DNA from: Candidatus Moraniibacteriota bacterium
Lineage (GTDB): Bacteria > Patescibacteriota > Minisyncoccia > Moranbacterales > UBA9337
Direction: 5' to 3'
Assembly (NCBI GenBank): GCA_003510795.1
Contig: DOKP01000100.1
Location: forward strand, 333 to 11,204
Length of the DNA: 10,872 nt
The notes under the pieces are model-generated. The model was not told the origin of the DNA. It ran no database searches and was given only the letters and a program-made list of their open reading frames with translations. A program made the position numbers and the translations under genes. Of the stretch, positions 1 through 5,568 are shown piece by piece. Numbering within the stretch: position 1 is the stretch's first letter; each line of letters opens with the position of its first letter.

Positions 1-92
1 CAAGGAGGATGAACGAAATCGAGGAATCTAAGCCTAGATCTTTCGACTTCATTTCTCCGCCAGCTGGCGGATCAATTCCGCTCAAGATGACA
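1..92. repeat. Decayed inverted repeat with embedded 16-bp palindrome
   Basis: Positions 14-29 and 36-51 are inverted-repeat arms separated by 6 bases and matching at about 11 of 16 positions. On the minus strand, 79-92 reads TGTCATCTTGAGCG and 36-48 reads AGTCGAAAGATCT, which together look like the common TGTCATC-TGAGCG-AAGTCGAA-GATCT intergenic repeat, here split by an insert. The insert contains the perfect palindrome TCCGCCAGCTGGCGGA (56-71). The GC-rich block stands out against its AT-rich surroundings. I recall both sequence types as dispersed intergenic repeats in bacterial genomes, the palindrome especially in Parcubacteria; copy number cannot be seen here. The element may continue beyond the left edge. 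Confidence 0.6.
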
Positions 93-95
93 AAT

Positions 96-104
96 ACTAT
101 AGCA
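96..104 (-). promoter_or_regulatory. Possible extended -10 promoter reading off the left edge
   Basis: The minus strand reads TGC-TATAGT, an extended -10 element much like the TGC-TATACT at 245-253. No good -35 box lies 17 bases upstream. It would drive transcription leftward through the repeat towards a gene outside the window. Confidence 0.25.
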
Positions 105-168
105 CAGATTTAGTTTATTCGGTATTAGATATTACTCCAACCGAGAGCTCTTAAACTAATTAACAAAT

Positions 169-197
169 AAAAAAGACCGATGGATCACCCATCTGCC
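169..197 (-). terminator. Intrinsic terminator of the small RNA / oxidoreductase gene
   Basis: On the minus strand GATGG (189-193) pairs with CCATC (179-183) around a 5-base loop. After one mismatch the stem continues with GGC (195-197) against GTC (175-177), including a G-U pair. Six T (169-174) follow at once. It lies 86 bases past the oxidoreductase stop and can serve both transcripts. Confidence 0.7.
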
Positions 198-205
198 CTG
201 TTGCT

Positions 206-233
206 GGCTCTGCTAAGATAAGCGAGCCTTTTT
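206..233 (+). terminator. Hairpin with T-run, possible plus-strand terminator
   Basis: GGCTC (206-210) pairs with GAGCC (224-228), and GCT (212-214) pairs with AGC (221-223) with one bulged T. TTTTT (229-233) follows. Read on the plus strand this has terminator form and would stop a gene entering from the left; on the minus strand the same hairpin is the 5' stem of the candidate small RNA. Confidence 0.4.
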
Positions 234-244
234 GCAACTCATTT

Positions 245-273
245 AGTATAGCATAAATTTTAGCACTTGTCCA
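245..273 (-). promoter_or_regulatory. Strong sigma-70-type promoter for the candidate small RNA
   Basis: On the minus strand the -35 box TGGACA (268-273, five of six consensus bases) is separated by exactly 17 bases from the -10 box TATACT (245-250). TGC directly before the -10 box makes it an extended -10. It begins only 10 bases past the oxidoreductase gene's stop, and no coding region follows within the window. Confidence 0.6.
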
Positions 274-282
274 ATTTGGGAT

Positions 283-1623
283 TTATCTCTTTAAGTCATC
301 CGCCATTTTTTTTTCATCAAAAATGAATTCTCCACCAAAAAATTCAGCAAGTTTCTTGACTGTATTTCGAGCAGTTTGCAAGCAAGCAGTAGCACCCGGC
401 GACGGAGTCACATTAAAAATAATATTATCTCCCACAATTTCACCCACCCCCATCATCACCTCTCCGGTTTCTTTGTTTACCAATTGAGGACGGATTCCAC
501 CTAATCTCTTTTCAAATTTCAACTTTTCTTCTTTTATTCCAGGAATTATTTTTTTAATAGTCTGCATATAATAATATTTTCCAATAAAAGGAATGTCATA
601 AAGCATATTTTGAGCGATAAAACCAAAAATATCTTTGTCTGAAATTATTTCAAAAAGAGCCTTTACTACCTTAAAATCAATTTTAGTTGTTTTTAAAAAA
701 TCCCAAAACGTCTTTGCATTTCTTCGCTCTAAAATCGGGATAACTTTAGCTGTCGGACCAAAGCGAACCTCATTGATACTATGAATATCCGGATCACCGT
801 GCACGGCCGCAAAGGGCAGTTTTTCTTTTTGCATAGTGTAAACTTTTCCGTTTAAAACTTTTTCTTTGGACACATAAAAATTTCCAGCTACCGGAAGTAT
901 GAAATATTCTTTACCATAACCCAATGATTTTGCAAAAAGCAGACTATGGGCGCCGGTTGCAAATATAATCACCTTAGCTTTCAGCAATCCTTTCTCAGTC
1001 TTTAAAACATAATAATCACCTTTTTTATTCACCGCCTCCACTGAAGTATTTAAAAGGATATCTAAATTTTTTCCTGATTCTTGGCGGACATTTTCTATAA
1101 ATGACTTAGCTAAAGCTTTATAATCGACGATATATCCATCCTCAGACACTATTGCCCGGATATCTTCTTGGGAATTCCTCCGTTTGACTACCTTGGGCTC
1201 TATTTCTCCGATTTCTTGCTTATTTAATAAGCGCAATTTGGGATAATGATTTTTGAAATTTTTAAAACGATCTTCTAGAATTTTTATTTCTTTATCACCC
1301 ACTGCCAAAACCATCTTATGAGATTTGGCATATATCGGGCCATTGGAGTTTTTGGTTTTCAGCAAATAACTCTCCACCATTTCGGCCGCTTCTTTTACTA
1401 CTAAAGCTTTTTCTAAAGAATAATTTGTCTCAATATCTCCAAAGTGCAAGGTTTGACTATTGCTGGTATTATTTGAATTAACTTGAGCAAAATCAGAATA
1501 TTTTTCAATTAATGCTATTGAAGATAAATTAGTATATTTGCTCAAGACATACAGAATAGCTGTGCCGGTTATTCCGCCACCTACAATTATAATGTCATAT
1601 TTTTTAATTTTTATTTTTTTCAT
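283..1623 (-). CDS. FAD-dependent oxidoreductase, malate:quinone oxidoreductase / 2-hydroxyglutarate oxidase type
   Basis: The 446-residue product is an FAD-dependent 2-hydroxyacid oxidoreductase of the DAO superfamily. The FAD-binding Rossmann motif is GGGITG (15-20) with the ribose-binding acidic residue E40. SNNTSN followed by LHFG and TNYS (50-69) parallels the Asn/His/Tyr-rich FAD segment of Mqo and LhgO, and GD-(x)8-PSPGATA (398-413) matches the C-terminal FAD loop ending in SPGAST in Mqo. Such enzymes oxidise malate or 2-hydroxyglutarate and pass electrons to quinone at the membrane face; the exact substrate cannot be decided. It is shorter than classical Mqo (about 490-550 residues). 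The start is the ATG at 1623; the AT-rich leader has no Shine-Dalgarno sequence and I see no convincing promoter. A quinone-linked enzyme would be odd in a genome without a respiratory chain. Confidence 0.85.
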   Translation of the reverse strand: MKKIKIKKYDIIIVGGGITGTAILYVLSKYTNLSSIALIEKYSDFAQVNSNNTSNSQTLHFGDIETNYSLEKALVVKEAAEMVESYLLKTKNSNGPIYAKSHKMVLAVGDKEIKILEDRFKNFKNHYPKLRLLNKQEIGEIEPKVVKRRNSQEDIRAIVSEDGYIVDYKALAKSFIENVRQESGKNLDILLNTSVEAVNKKGDYYVLKTEKGLLKAKVIIFATGAHSLLFAKSLGYGKEYFILPVAGNFYVSKEKVLNGKVYTMQKEKLPFAAVHGDPDIHSINEVRFGPTAKVIPILERRNAKTFWDFLKTTKIDFKVVKALFEIISDKDIFGFIAQNMLYDIPFIGKYYYMQTIKKIIPGIKEEKLKFEKRLGGIRPQLVNKETGEVMMGVGEIVGDNIIFNVTPSPGATACLQTARNTVKKLAEFFGGEFIFDEKKMADDLKR

Positions 1624-1800
1624 AATGATATAAATCGCTAATCTACACGAATTTTATCTCTAATTTTCCCTAATCAAATTCGTAGTTCGCCCGCCTGTCA
1701 CGCTTATTAGTATTACTCACTGCATTCTACTAAAAAAACGAATCAACTATTATTCTAAGTAATATAATGTAATTGGCATTAGTGGGCAGGCAGAAACTAT

Positions 1801-2250
1801 CTAAAATCTTTCCATATTACAATATTTCTTTTCCAGGCTTAATTTTCCAGCGCCATAACGAAAGATAATCAAGAATGCCACCGCGAACATAAGAGCTAAT
1901 TCGCCTCCATTGAGAAGAGGATTTAATCCCGTAGGGAAATGCGCCATAAAATAAGCCACCAGCATTTCAATAAATCCTACTATTGCAGCTAAGCGTGTAA
2001 AAATTCCGATAAGCACCGCTATTCCAACAGCAACTTCAATCAAACCGGCAAACCAAGCCAAGCTCATTAGCGTAGCAGCATGTCCGGCGCCATCAATACC
2101 CCCGAATAATCCGAAAAATTTCTGAATTCCATGCAAGAAAAATAGCACAGACACCACGATTCGAAAAATAGCATAGACATAATTTTCCCCGCCCTCATCT
2201 TGGCAAACTGGCGAAACTTTTTGAATAAATTGTTTAATTATTTCATTCAT
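1801..2250 (-). CDS. DoxX family integral membrane protein
   Basis: The 149-residue protein has the four-helix DoxX layout: predicted membrane segments at about 24-46, 61-83, 86-104 and 116-132. Family features are visible: HG..KF (40-45) at the end of helix 1, an acidic residue in helix 2 (E72), NGGELAL (114-120) entering helix 4, and the closing GAGKLSL (133-139). DoxX proteins are small inner-membrane proteins of poorly defined function, linked in some bacteria to thiol/redox stress and in archaea to thiosulfate:quinone oxidoreductase. It is the last gene of the minus-strand run with the DUF1428 and two VOC genes (47-base gap to its upstream neighbour). The leader is A/T only, without a Shine-Dalgarno sequence. 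The stop is TAG. Confidence 0.85.
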   Translation of the reverse strand: MNEIIKQFIQKVSPVCQDEGGENYVYAIFRIVVSVLFFLHGIQKFFGLFGGIDGAGHAATLMSLAWFAGLIEVAVGIAVLIGIFTRLAAIVGFIEMLVAYFMAHFPTGLNPLLNGGELALMFAVAFLIIFRYGAGKLSLEKKYCNMERF

Positions 2251-2297
2251 ATAATTAAATTTAATTAATTATTTAGATATTTAAATGCGCTAGATTT

Positions 2298-2690
2298 TTA
2301 CAAACTTACCAATGTCTTAAATCCGCCATAAGCCATACGCTTAATATCAAACGGCATTTCTTTGTTTTTATTTTTCGGATCCTGCATAAATTCTTTCATC
2401 ACCTTGGCATTGACACTATCACGATGCGCTCTGGATTTAAATACGATAAAAGAAAAGACTGCTATCTCTCCCGGCTTAGCATTAACTATCTTTGGAAATT
2501 TTAAAAATTTCATCCCACCCATTTTAGGAGACAAATCATCACCAGCGCATTCAAAATATTCAAGCGCACCATATTTTTTCCAAACCTTGCCACCTTCAAG
2601 CGCCATCTTTTTATAAGCTGGTAAATTTTTCTCAGGTACTGCTAGGACAAAGCCATCTACATATTTATTTACATTTTTTATATTTTTCAT
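2298..2690 (-). CDS. DUF1428 (YbaA-like) protein
   Basis: The 130-residue product matches the DUF1428/YbaA family: it opens with YVDGFVLAVP (10-19), has an AYKKMA helix, GALEYFEC (41-48), and closes with MPFDIKRMAYGGF (112-124), as in E. coli YbaA. The fold is a dimeric alpha-beta barrel (ferredoxin-like) and no reaction is established. The N-terminus carries about nine extra residues before the usual family start, but no other start codon fits better. Gaps to its neighbours are 65 bases (upstream) and 47 bases (downstream), consistent with one transcript with the VOC and DoxX genes. No Shine-Dalgarno sequence is visible. Confidence 0.9.
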   Translation of the reverse strand: MKNIKNVNKYVDGFVLAVPEKNLPAYKKMALEGGKVWKKYGALEYFECAGDDLSPKMGGMKFLKFPKIVNAKPGEIAVFSFIVFKSRAHRDSVNAKVMKEFMQDPKNKNKEMPFDIKRMAYGGFKTLVSL

Positions 2691-2755
2691 ATTTTTATGT
2701 TAAGTTAATTATTTATCATTAAATTATTTTATTAATAAATAATTTGCTCATATAT

Positions 2756-3286
2756 TTAATTACCTTGATAAGCTTTTTCCAAATCTGCGATAACAATTTT
2801 TTTCATTTTTAACATCGCCTCCATAACTCTCAGCGCTTTCTTTGAATCCGGATCATTTATATACTGCATCAGGATGGACGGCGTGACTTGCCAGGTTACT
2901 CCGAATTTATCTTTTTCTATCCAACCACAAACGCTCTCTTTCCCGCCTTCGGAAAGTTTTTCCCAAAAATAATCAACTTCTTTTTGCGATTTGCAACTAA
3001 TCATAAATGAAGTTGCTAAAGAAAATTTAAATTCATCTCCTCCGTTTAAAGCCACAAATTTTTGGCCTGCCAGCATAAATTCAACTGTCATAACTGACCC
3101 AACTGGCCGTCCGGAAGCTTTGGCGCTCGCCTCATTGTAATAGGTAATTTTACCCAATTTGGTATTTTTCCCTGCATTAACATCTTCACTATTGCCAGAA
3201 AAAACCGAAACATAAAAATTTGCAACTTCTTCGGCATTATCTTTAAACCACAAAAATGGGGTTATTTTTTGTATATAGTTTTTCAT
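2756..3286 (-). CDS. PhnB-like VOC family protein
   Basis: The 176-residue protein belongs to the PhnB / 3-demethylubiquinone-9 3-methyltransferase-like branch of the vicinal oxygen chelate superfamily. Visible family blocks are TPFLWFKDNAEEVANFY (9-25), GSVMTVEFMLAGQKFVALNGG-like strands (63-83), EKLSEGGKE (109-117), and GWIEKDKFGVTWQV followed by PSIL (121-139). A C-terminal helix of KALRVMEAMLKMKKIVI type (150-166) is typical. The molecular function of this branch is unknown; proteins of this type often sit in small stress or resistance cassettes, as here next to a second VOC gene (31-base gap). No Shine-Dalgarno sequence is seen before the ATG at 3286. Confidence 0.9.
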   Translation of the reverse strand: MKNYIQKITPFLWFKDNAEEVANFYVSVFSGNSEDVNAGKNTKLGKITYYNEASAKASGRPVGSVMTVEFMLAGQKFVALNGGDEFKFSLATSFMISCKSQKEVDYFWEKLSEGGKESVCGWIEKDKFGVTWQVTPSILMQYINDPDSKKALRVMEAMLKMKKIVIADLEKAYQGN

Positions 3287-3317
3287 ATAATTAATCTTTA
3301 AAAAAATTATATTACTT

Positions 3318-3734
3318 TTACATCTTCACAAAAGGTTCCATCATCCCCACTTTATTGCCTTCAGTATCAAAAAACATTACATACATTCCATATCCGGGTA
3401 TCTCCATAGGCTCACCTGGTATCTTTCCACCGGCTTCTCTGACTTTTTTCATTGATTCATTGATATCCTCTACGCTAATAACCACTGATGGATAGTGAGT
3501 TAATTTATCTTCAGTTTTTTTAAAGAAACCCCCGTTTATCATGCCTGGATTTTTTGGAAAACCTTTTTCATCCCCTTCGGAAGTCATGGCCAAAACATAT
3601 TCACCCATCTCAGGCCCCAGTATCTGATGTTTCCAACCGAAAGACTTGGTATAAAAATCAGCCATTCTATTTTTATCTTCATAAGGCATCTCAAAATGGA
3701 CAACGGGGTTAATTTTATTTTTATTGTTTTCCAT
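3318..3734 (-). CDS. Glyoxalase/bleomycin-resistance-like VOC protein
   Basis: The 138-residue protein has the two-module VOC fold. PVVHFEMPYED (10-20) and RMADFYTKSFGWK (23-35) form the first beta-alpha module; VVISVEDINESMKKVREAGG (84-103) and GYGMYVMFFDTEGNKVGM (114-131) form the second. H13 and E133 are at the usual positions of metal ligands. It resembles the one-domain glyoxalase-like enzymes acting on small electrophiles, but a substrate cannot be inferred. It is the first gene of the run VOC - PhnB-like - DUF1428 - DoxX and lies directly behind the promoter/operator at 3750-3785. No Shine-Dalgarno sequence is visible. Confidence 0.9.
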   Translation of the reverse strand: MENNKNKINPVVHFEMPYEDKNRMADFYTKSFGWKHQILGPEMGEYVLAMTSEGDEKGFPKNPGMINGGFFKKTEDKLTHYPSVVISVEDINESMKKVREAGGKIPGEPMEIPGYGMYVMFFDTEGNKVGMMEPFVKM

Positions 3735-3749
3735 ATATTTGCGTTTACG

Positions 3750-3785
3750 CTATTTCATAATAGAAATACCCTGAAATAGTCTAAA
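3750..3785 (-). promoter_or_regulatory. Promoter with overlapping operator-like inverted repeat for the VOC-DoxX run
   Basis: On the minus strand TTTAGA (3780-3785) and TATTAT (3757-3762) form a -35/-10 pair with a 17-base spacer. A perfect 8-bp inverted repeat, CTATTTCA (3750-3757) and TGAAATAG (3772-3779), brackets the -10 box and fills the spacer, the usual place for a repressor site. The transcript would start near 3750, just before the first VOC gene at 3734. No regulator gene is adjacent, apart from arsR in the next operon. Confidence 0.45.
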
Positions 3786-3788
3786 CAA

Positions 3789-3830
3789 TATTAAGAATAA
3801 AAATACTTATAGGTTCTATATTTCTTAATA
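3789..3830. repeat. Perfect 9-bp inverted repeat between operons
   Basis: TATTAAGAA (3789-3797) and TTCTTAATA (3822-3830) are exact inverse copies. Between them a small hairpin TATAG-GTT-CTATA (3808-3820) is nested. It lies between the permease stop (3852) and the promoter of the VOC run. It lacks a T-run directly after the stem, so it is not a standard terminator; it could be a binding site upstream of the promoter or an mRNA 3'-end structure. Confidence 0.4.
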
Positions 3831-3851
3831 CGCCTTTAAACAAAAAAACTT

Positions 3852-4814
3852 TCAAAAAATAAAATTAAATAGATAGCCGATCAAAATCATCCCCGAAGCT
3901 GTTACTCCAAAAAAAGCCATCAACAATTTCCATTTCATTACTTTTTTCAATATTAAAGCTTCCGGCAAAGAAAGCCCCACAATCGCCATCATGAAAGCCA
4001 AAGCAGTTCCAAGGGGAATCCCCTTATCAATCAAAGATTCGATTATAGGAATTACCCCGCTAGCGTTAGAATAAAAAGGCACCGCCAAAATTACCGCCAC
4101 TGGCACGGCCCAAGGATTTTCTTTGGTAATATATTTTTCAAAAAATCCCGCTGGCACATAGCCGTGAATCAAAGCTCCTAGCGCCACTCCCGCTAAAACA
4201 TAAGGGATTATTTTTTTAGAGATGTTCCAGGCTTCTTTTAAAACTATTTTTAATATCTGAGGAAGTGCTTTGCTATTTTTTTTCTCCATTCTGATTTCGT
4301 CAGAAAACTTGATTTTCCAAATATATTCTTCTACATATTTTTCCATTTTTAATTTTCCCAAAGCCCAACCGCCCAACATTCCAAGTAAAATTCCAGCACC
4401 CACATAAAGCAAGGTGATTTTCCAGCCAAACAGTCCGATAAACATCGCCACTGCGATTTCATTAACCAGCGGAGAAGTAATTAAAAAAGCGAAAGTTACC
4501 CCCAGCGGAATGCCCGCCTTTAAAAATCCGATAAAAAGCGGAATTGACGAACAAGAACAAAAGGGGGTAATCGCTCCGAAAACTGTCGCCATAAAATAAT
4601 CCAAGCCAAAAAATTTATGACTGGCCAAAAAATCCCGCAATTTCTCAATCGGTAAATAATACCGCAAAGTGCTCATAAAAAAGGTAATCACCAAAAGAAG
4701 GAAAACTATTTTTATGCTATCATAAACAAAAAAATTAACCACTTCAGCAATTTTTGTATGTTGTATTAAATTAAAGACGTCGTAAGTCAGCCAAGTGGCA
4801 AATTGTTGTATCAT
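3852..4814 (-). CDS. ArsP/YraQ-type permease (former DUF318)
   Basis: The 320-residue membrane protein carries the family signature TPFCSCSSIP (83-92, C86 and C88) followed by SPLVNE (114-119). The second half repeats the pattern in degenerate form: PFYSNASG (246-253), then GIPLGTALAFMMA and LSLPE (265-285), against GIPLGVTFAFLIT in the first half (101-113). This two-fold internal repeat is usual for the family. ArsP members export trivalent methylated or aromatic arsenicals; other members are uncharacterised. A positively charged loop of about 35 residues (155-190) separates the halves. The gene follows the thioredoxin-like gene by 23 bases in an arsR-led operon, supporting a metalloid or thiol-reactive toxin role. 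The stop is TGA. Exact substrate is not provable here. Confidence 0.85.
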   Translation of the reverse strand: MIQQFATWLTYDVFNLIQHTKIAEVVNFFVYDSIKIVFLLLVITFFMSTLRYYLPIEKLRDFLASHKFFGLDYFMATVFGAITPFCSCSSIPLFIGFLKAGIPLGVTFAFLITSPLVNEIAVAMFIGLFGWKITLLYVGAGILLGMLGGWALGKLKMEKYVEEYIWKIKFSDEIRMEKKNSKALPQILKIVLKEAWNISKKIIPYVLAGVALGALIHGYVPAGFFEKYITKENPWAVPVAVILAVPFYSNASGVIPIIESLIDKGIPLGTALAFMMAIVGLSLPEALILKKVMKWKLLMAFFGVTASGMILIGYLFNFIF

Positions 4815-4837
4815 AAATTCATAAGTCTATTATTTTT

Positions 4838-5131
4838 TTAGCAACAACAGGAACAGCATCCTTTAGAATTATCTGCAGATGGCAAATTACTAGAATCGTT
4901 GTCTTTTAATAATTCTTTTATTTCTTTTACGGTCAATACTATTCCACTAGATAAAACTTTTTCATCTACCACAATCGCTGGCACACTCAATACTCCATAA
5001 CTCATGATCTCAGGAAGTTCAGTCACCTTTTCAACAACAGTCTCTATGCTTAATTCCTCTAACGCTTTTTCCACATTAGCCTCTAATTTCTTACAATTAG
5101 CGCAACCTGTTCCTAAAATTTTGATTTCCAT
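4838..5131 (-). CDS. Small thioredoxin-like redox protein with Cys-rich tail
   Basis: The 97-residue protein has a glutaredoxin/thioredoxin-like fold of the 'redox-active disulfide protein 2' type: MEIKILGTGCANCKKL with the CxxC at C10/C13, the cis-proline segment SVPAIVV (49-55, P51), and a short final helix (68-77). The core ends near residue 78; a Ser/Asp-rich linker then leads to GCCSCCC (91-97), five cysteines in the last six residues. Homologues next to ArsP-type permeases are known and probably supply thiols to, or reduce, the transported species. The tail could bind a soft metal(loid); that is inference. The gene starts 4 bases past the arsR stop and has no Shine-Dalgarno sequence, so coupling to arsR is likely. 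Confidence 0.85.
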   Translation of the reverse strand: MEIKILGTGCANCKKLEANVEKALEELSIETVVEKVTELPEIMSYGVLSVPAIVVDEKVLSSGIVLTVKEIKELLKDNDSSNLPSADNSKGCCSCCC

Positions 5132-5135
5132 AGTT

Positions 5136-5444
5136 TTATTTAATTACTTGATTAAAAATTTTTTTATACTCTTTGATTATTTTTTTATTCAAACTATACC
5201 GGATAAAATTTCCCTCCCTCTTCTCAGCCAAAAGCCCAACTTTTTTTAATTGCTTGAGATGATGCGAAGCCAGTTTATCGGAAATTCCCACAGCTGGAAT
5301 TATCTCACATACGCATTTTGAACCGCACCGAAGCACACATAAGATTTTAAGCCTATTGGGATCAGCGATGGCGCGCAGGAAATTATAAGTTTTATTGATA
5401 TCTTCTAACTCAGTTGAATTTTTGGCGCAACATTTAAATTCCAT
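5136..5444 (-). CDS. arsR: ArsR/SmtB-family metalloid-responsive repressor
   Basis: The 102-residue winged-helix protein has the ArsR core: LRAIADPNRLKILCVL (23-38), CVCEI (44-48) at the alpha-3 position of the classical ELCVCDL arsenic site, the recognition helix SDKLASHHLKQLKKVGL (55-71), and the wing KREGNFIRYSL (75-85). Cysteines at 5, 6, 36, 40, 44 and 46 give several possible As(III)/soft-metal ligands; C44 and C46 match the canonical pair. It is the first gene of arsR-trx-permease. The start lies 10 bases from a perfect palindrome (5454-5479), so the leader is very short and the repressor most likely controls its own operon. No Shine-Dalgarno sequence is visible. The symbol reflects the family; the inducer has not been shown. 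Confidence 0.88.
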   Translation of the reverse strand: MEFKCCAKNSTELEDINKTYNFLRAIADPNRLKILCVLRCGSKCVCEIIPAVGISDKLASHHLKQLKKVGLLAEKREGNFIRYSLNKKIIKEYKKIFNQVIK

Positions 5445-5453
5445 AATAAAAAC

Positions 5454-5479
5454 ACTATTCTAATTTATATTAGAATAGT
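5454..5479. promoter_or_regulatory. ArsR operator palindrome
   Basis: ACTATTCTAAT (5454-5464), spacer TTAT, then ATTAGAATAGT (5469-5479): an 11-bp perfect inverted repeat, length and symmetry as expected for an ArsR dimer. On the minus strand the centre contains TATAAA, which with TTCCAA 17 bases upstream gives a possible weak arsR promoter, so a bound repressor would cover the -10 box. The site is also in the shared region with the divergent lyase gene, about 55 bases before that gene's -10 box. Confidence 0.75.
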
Positions 5480-5510
5480 ACATCTATTGGAAAAATATGT
5501 CAAAAAATAA

Positions 5511-5540
5511 TTTTCAGGCAACGTTATTTTATGTTATAAT
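5511..5540 (+). promoter_or_regulatory. Extended -10 promoter of the alginate-lyase-like gene
   Basis: TATAAT (5535-5540) is a perfect -10 box and TGT before it (5532-5534) makes it an extended -10. TTTTCA (5511-5516) is a weak -35 at 18 bases. Transcription would start near 5547, so the ATG at 5497 would be outside the transcript while the ATG at 5569 would have a leader of about 22 nt. Confidence 0.6.
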
Positions 5541-5568
5541 AAATATATTAATTCTTTCAAGCATTGAT

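Larger units (their letters stand above)
169..238 (-). ncRNA. Candidate small RNA with its own promoter and terminator
   Basis: A strong promoter (245-273) starts transcription near 238 on the minus strand. The predicted transcript of about 70 nt has a first hairpin, GGCTC-GCT-loop-AGC-A-GAGCC (206-228), then a short single-stranded stretch. It ends in a second hairpin that runs straight into six T (terminator at 169-197). There is no start codon with a ribosome binding site, so a non-coding RNA is the simplest reading. It does not match any riboswitch or housekeeping RNA I recognise. Alternatives are a leader/attenuator for a gene beyond the left edge, or simply the terminator region of the oxidoreductase gene that ends at 283. 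Confidence 0.45.

Noticed and set aside
169..273. Known riboswitch or tRNA at the left edge
   Set aside because: No conserved core of any class I know (TPP, preQ1, fluoride, guanidine, SAM) and no T-arm or anticodon arm of a tRNA is present.
1681..1800. GC-rich bits CGCCCGCCTG and GGGCAGGCAG as repeat ends or a terminator of the DoxX gene
   Set aside because: They are not exact inverse copies and no T-run follows; the AT-only stem near 1728-1755 is too weak to call.
2362..2616. 84-codon plus-strand frame opposite the DUF1428 gene
   Set aside because: It lies fully inside a confidently identified gene on the other strand and shows no family motif or ribosome binding site.
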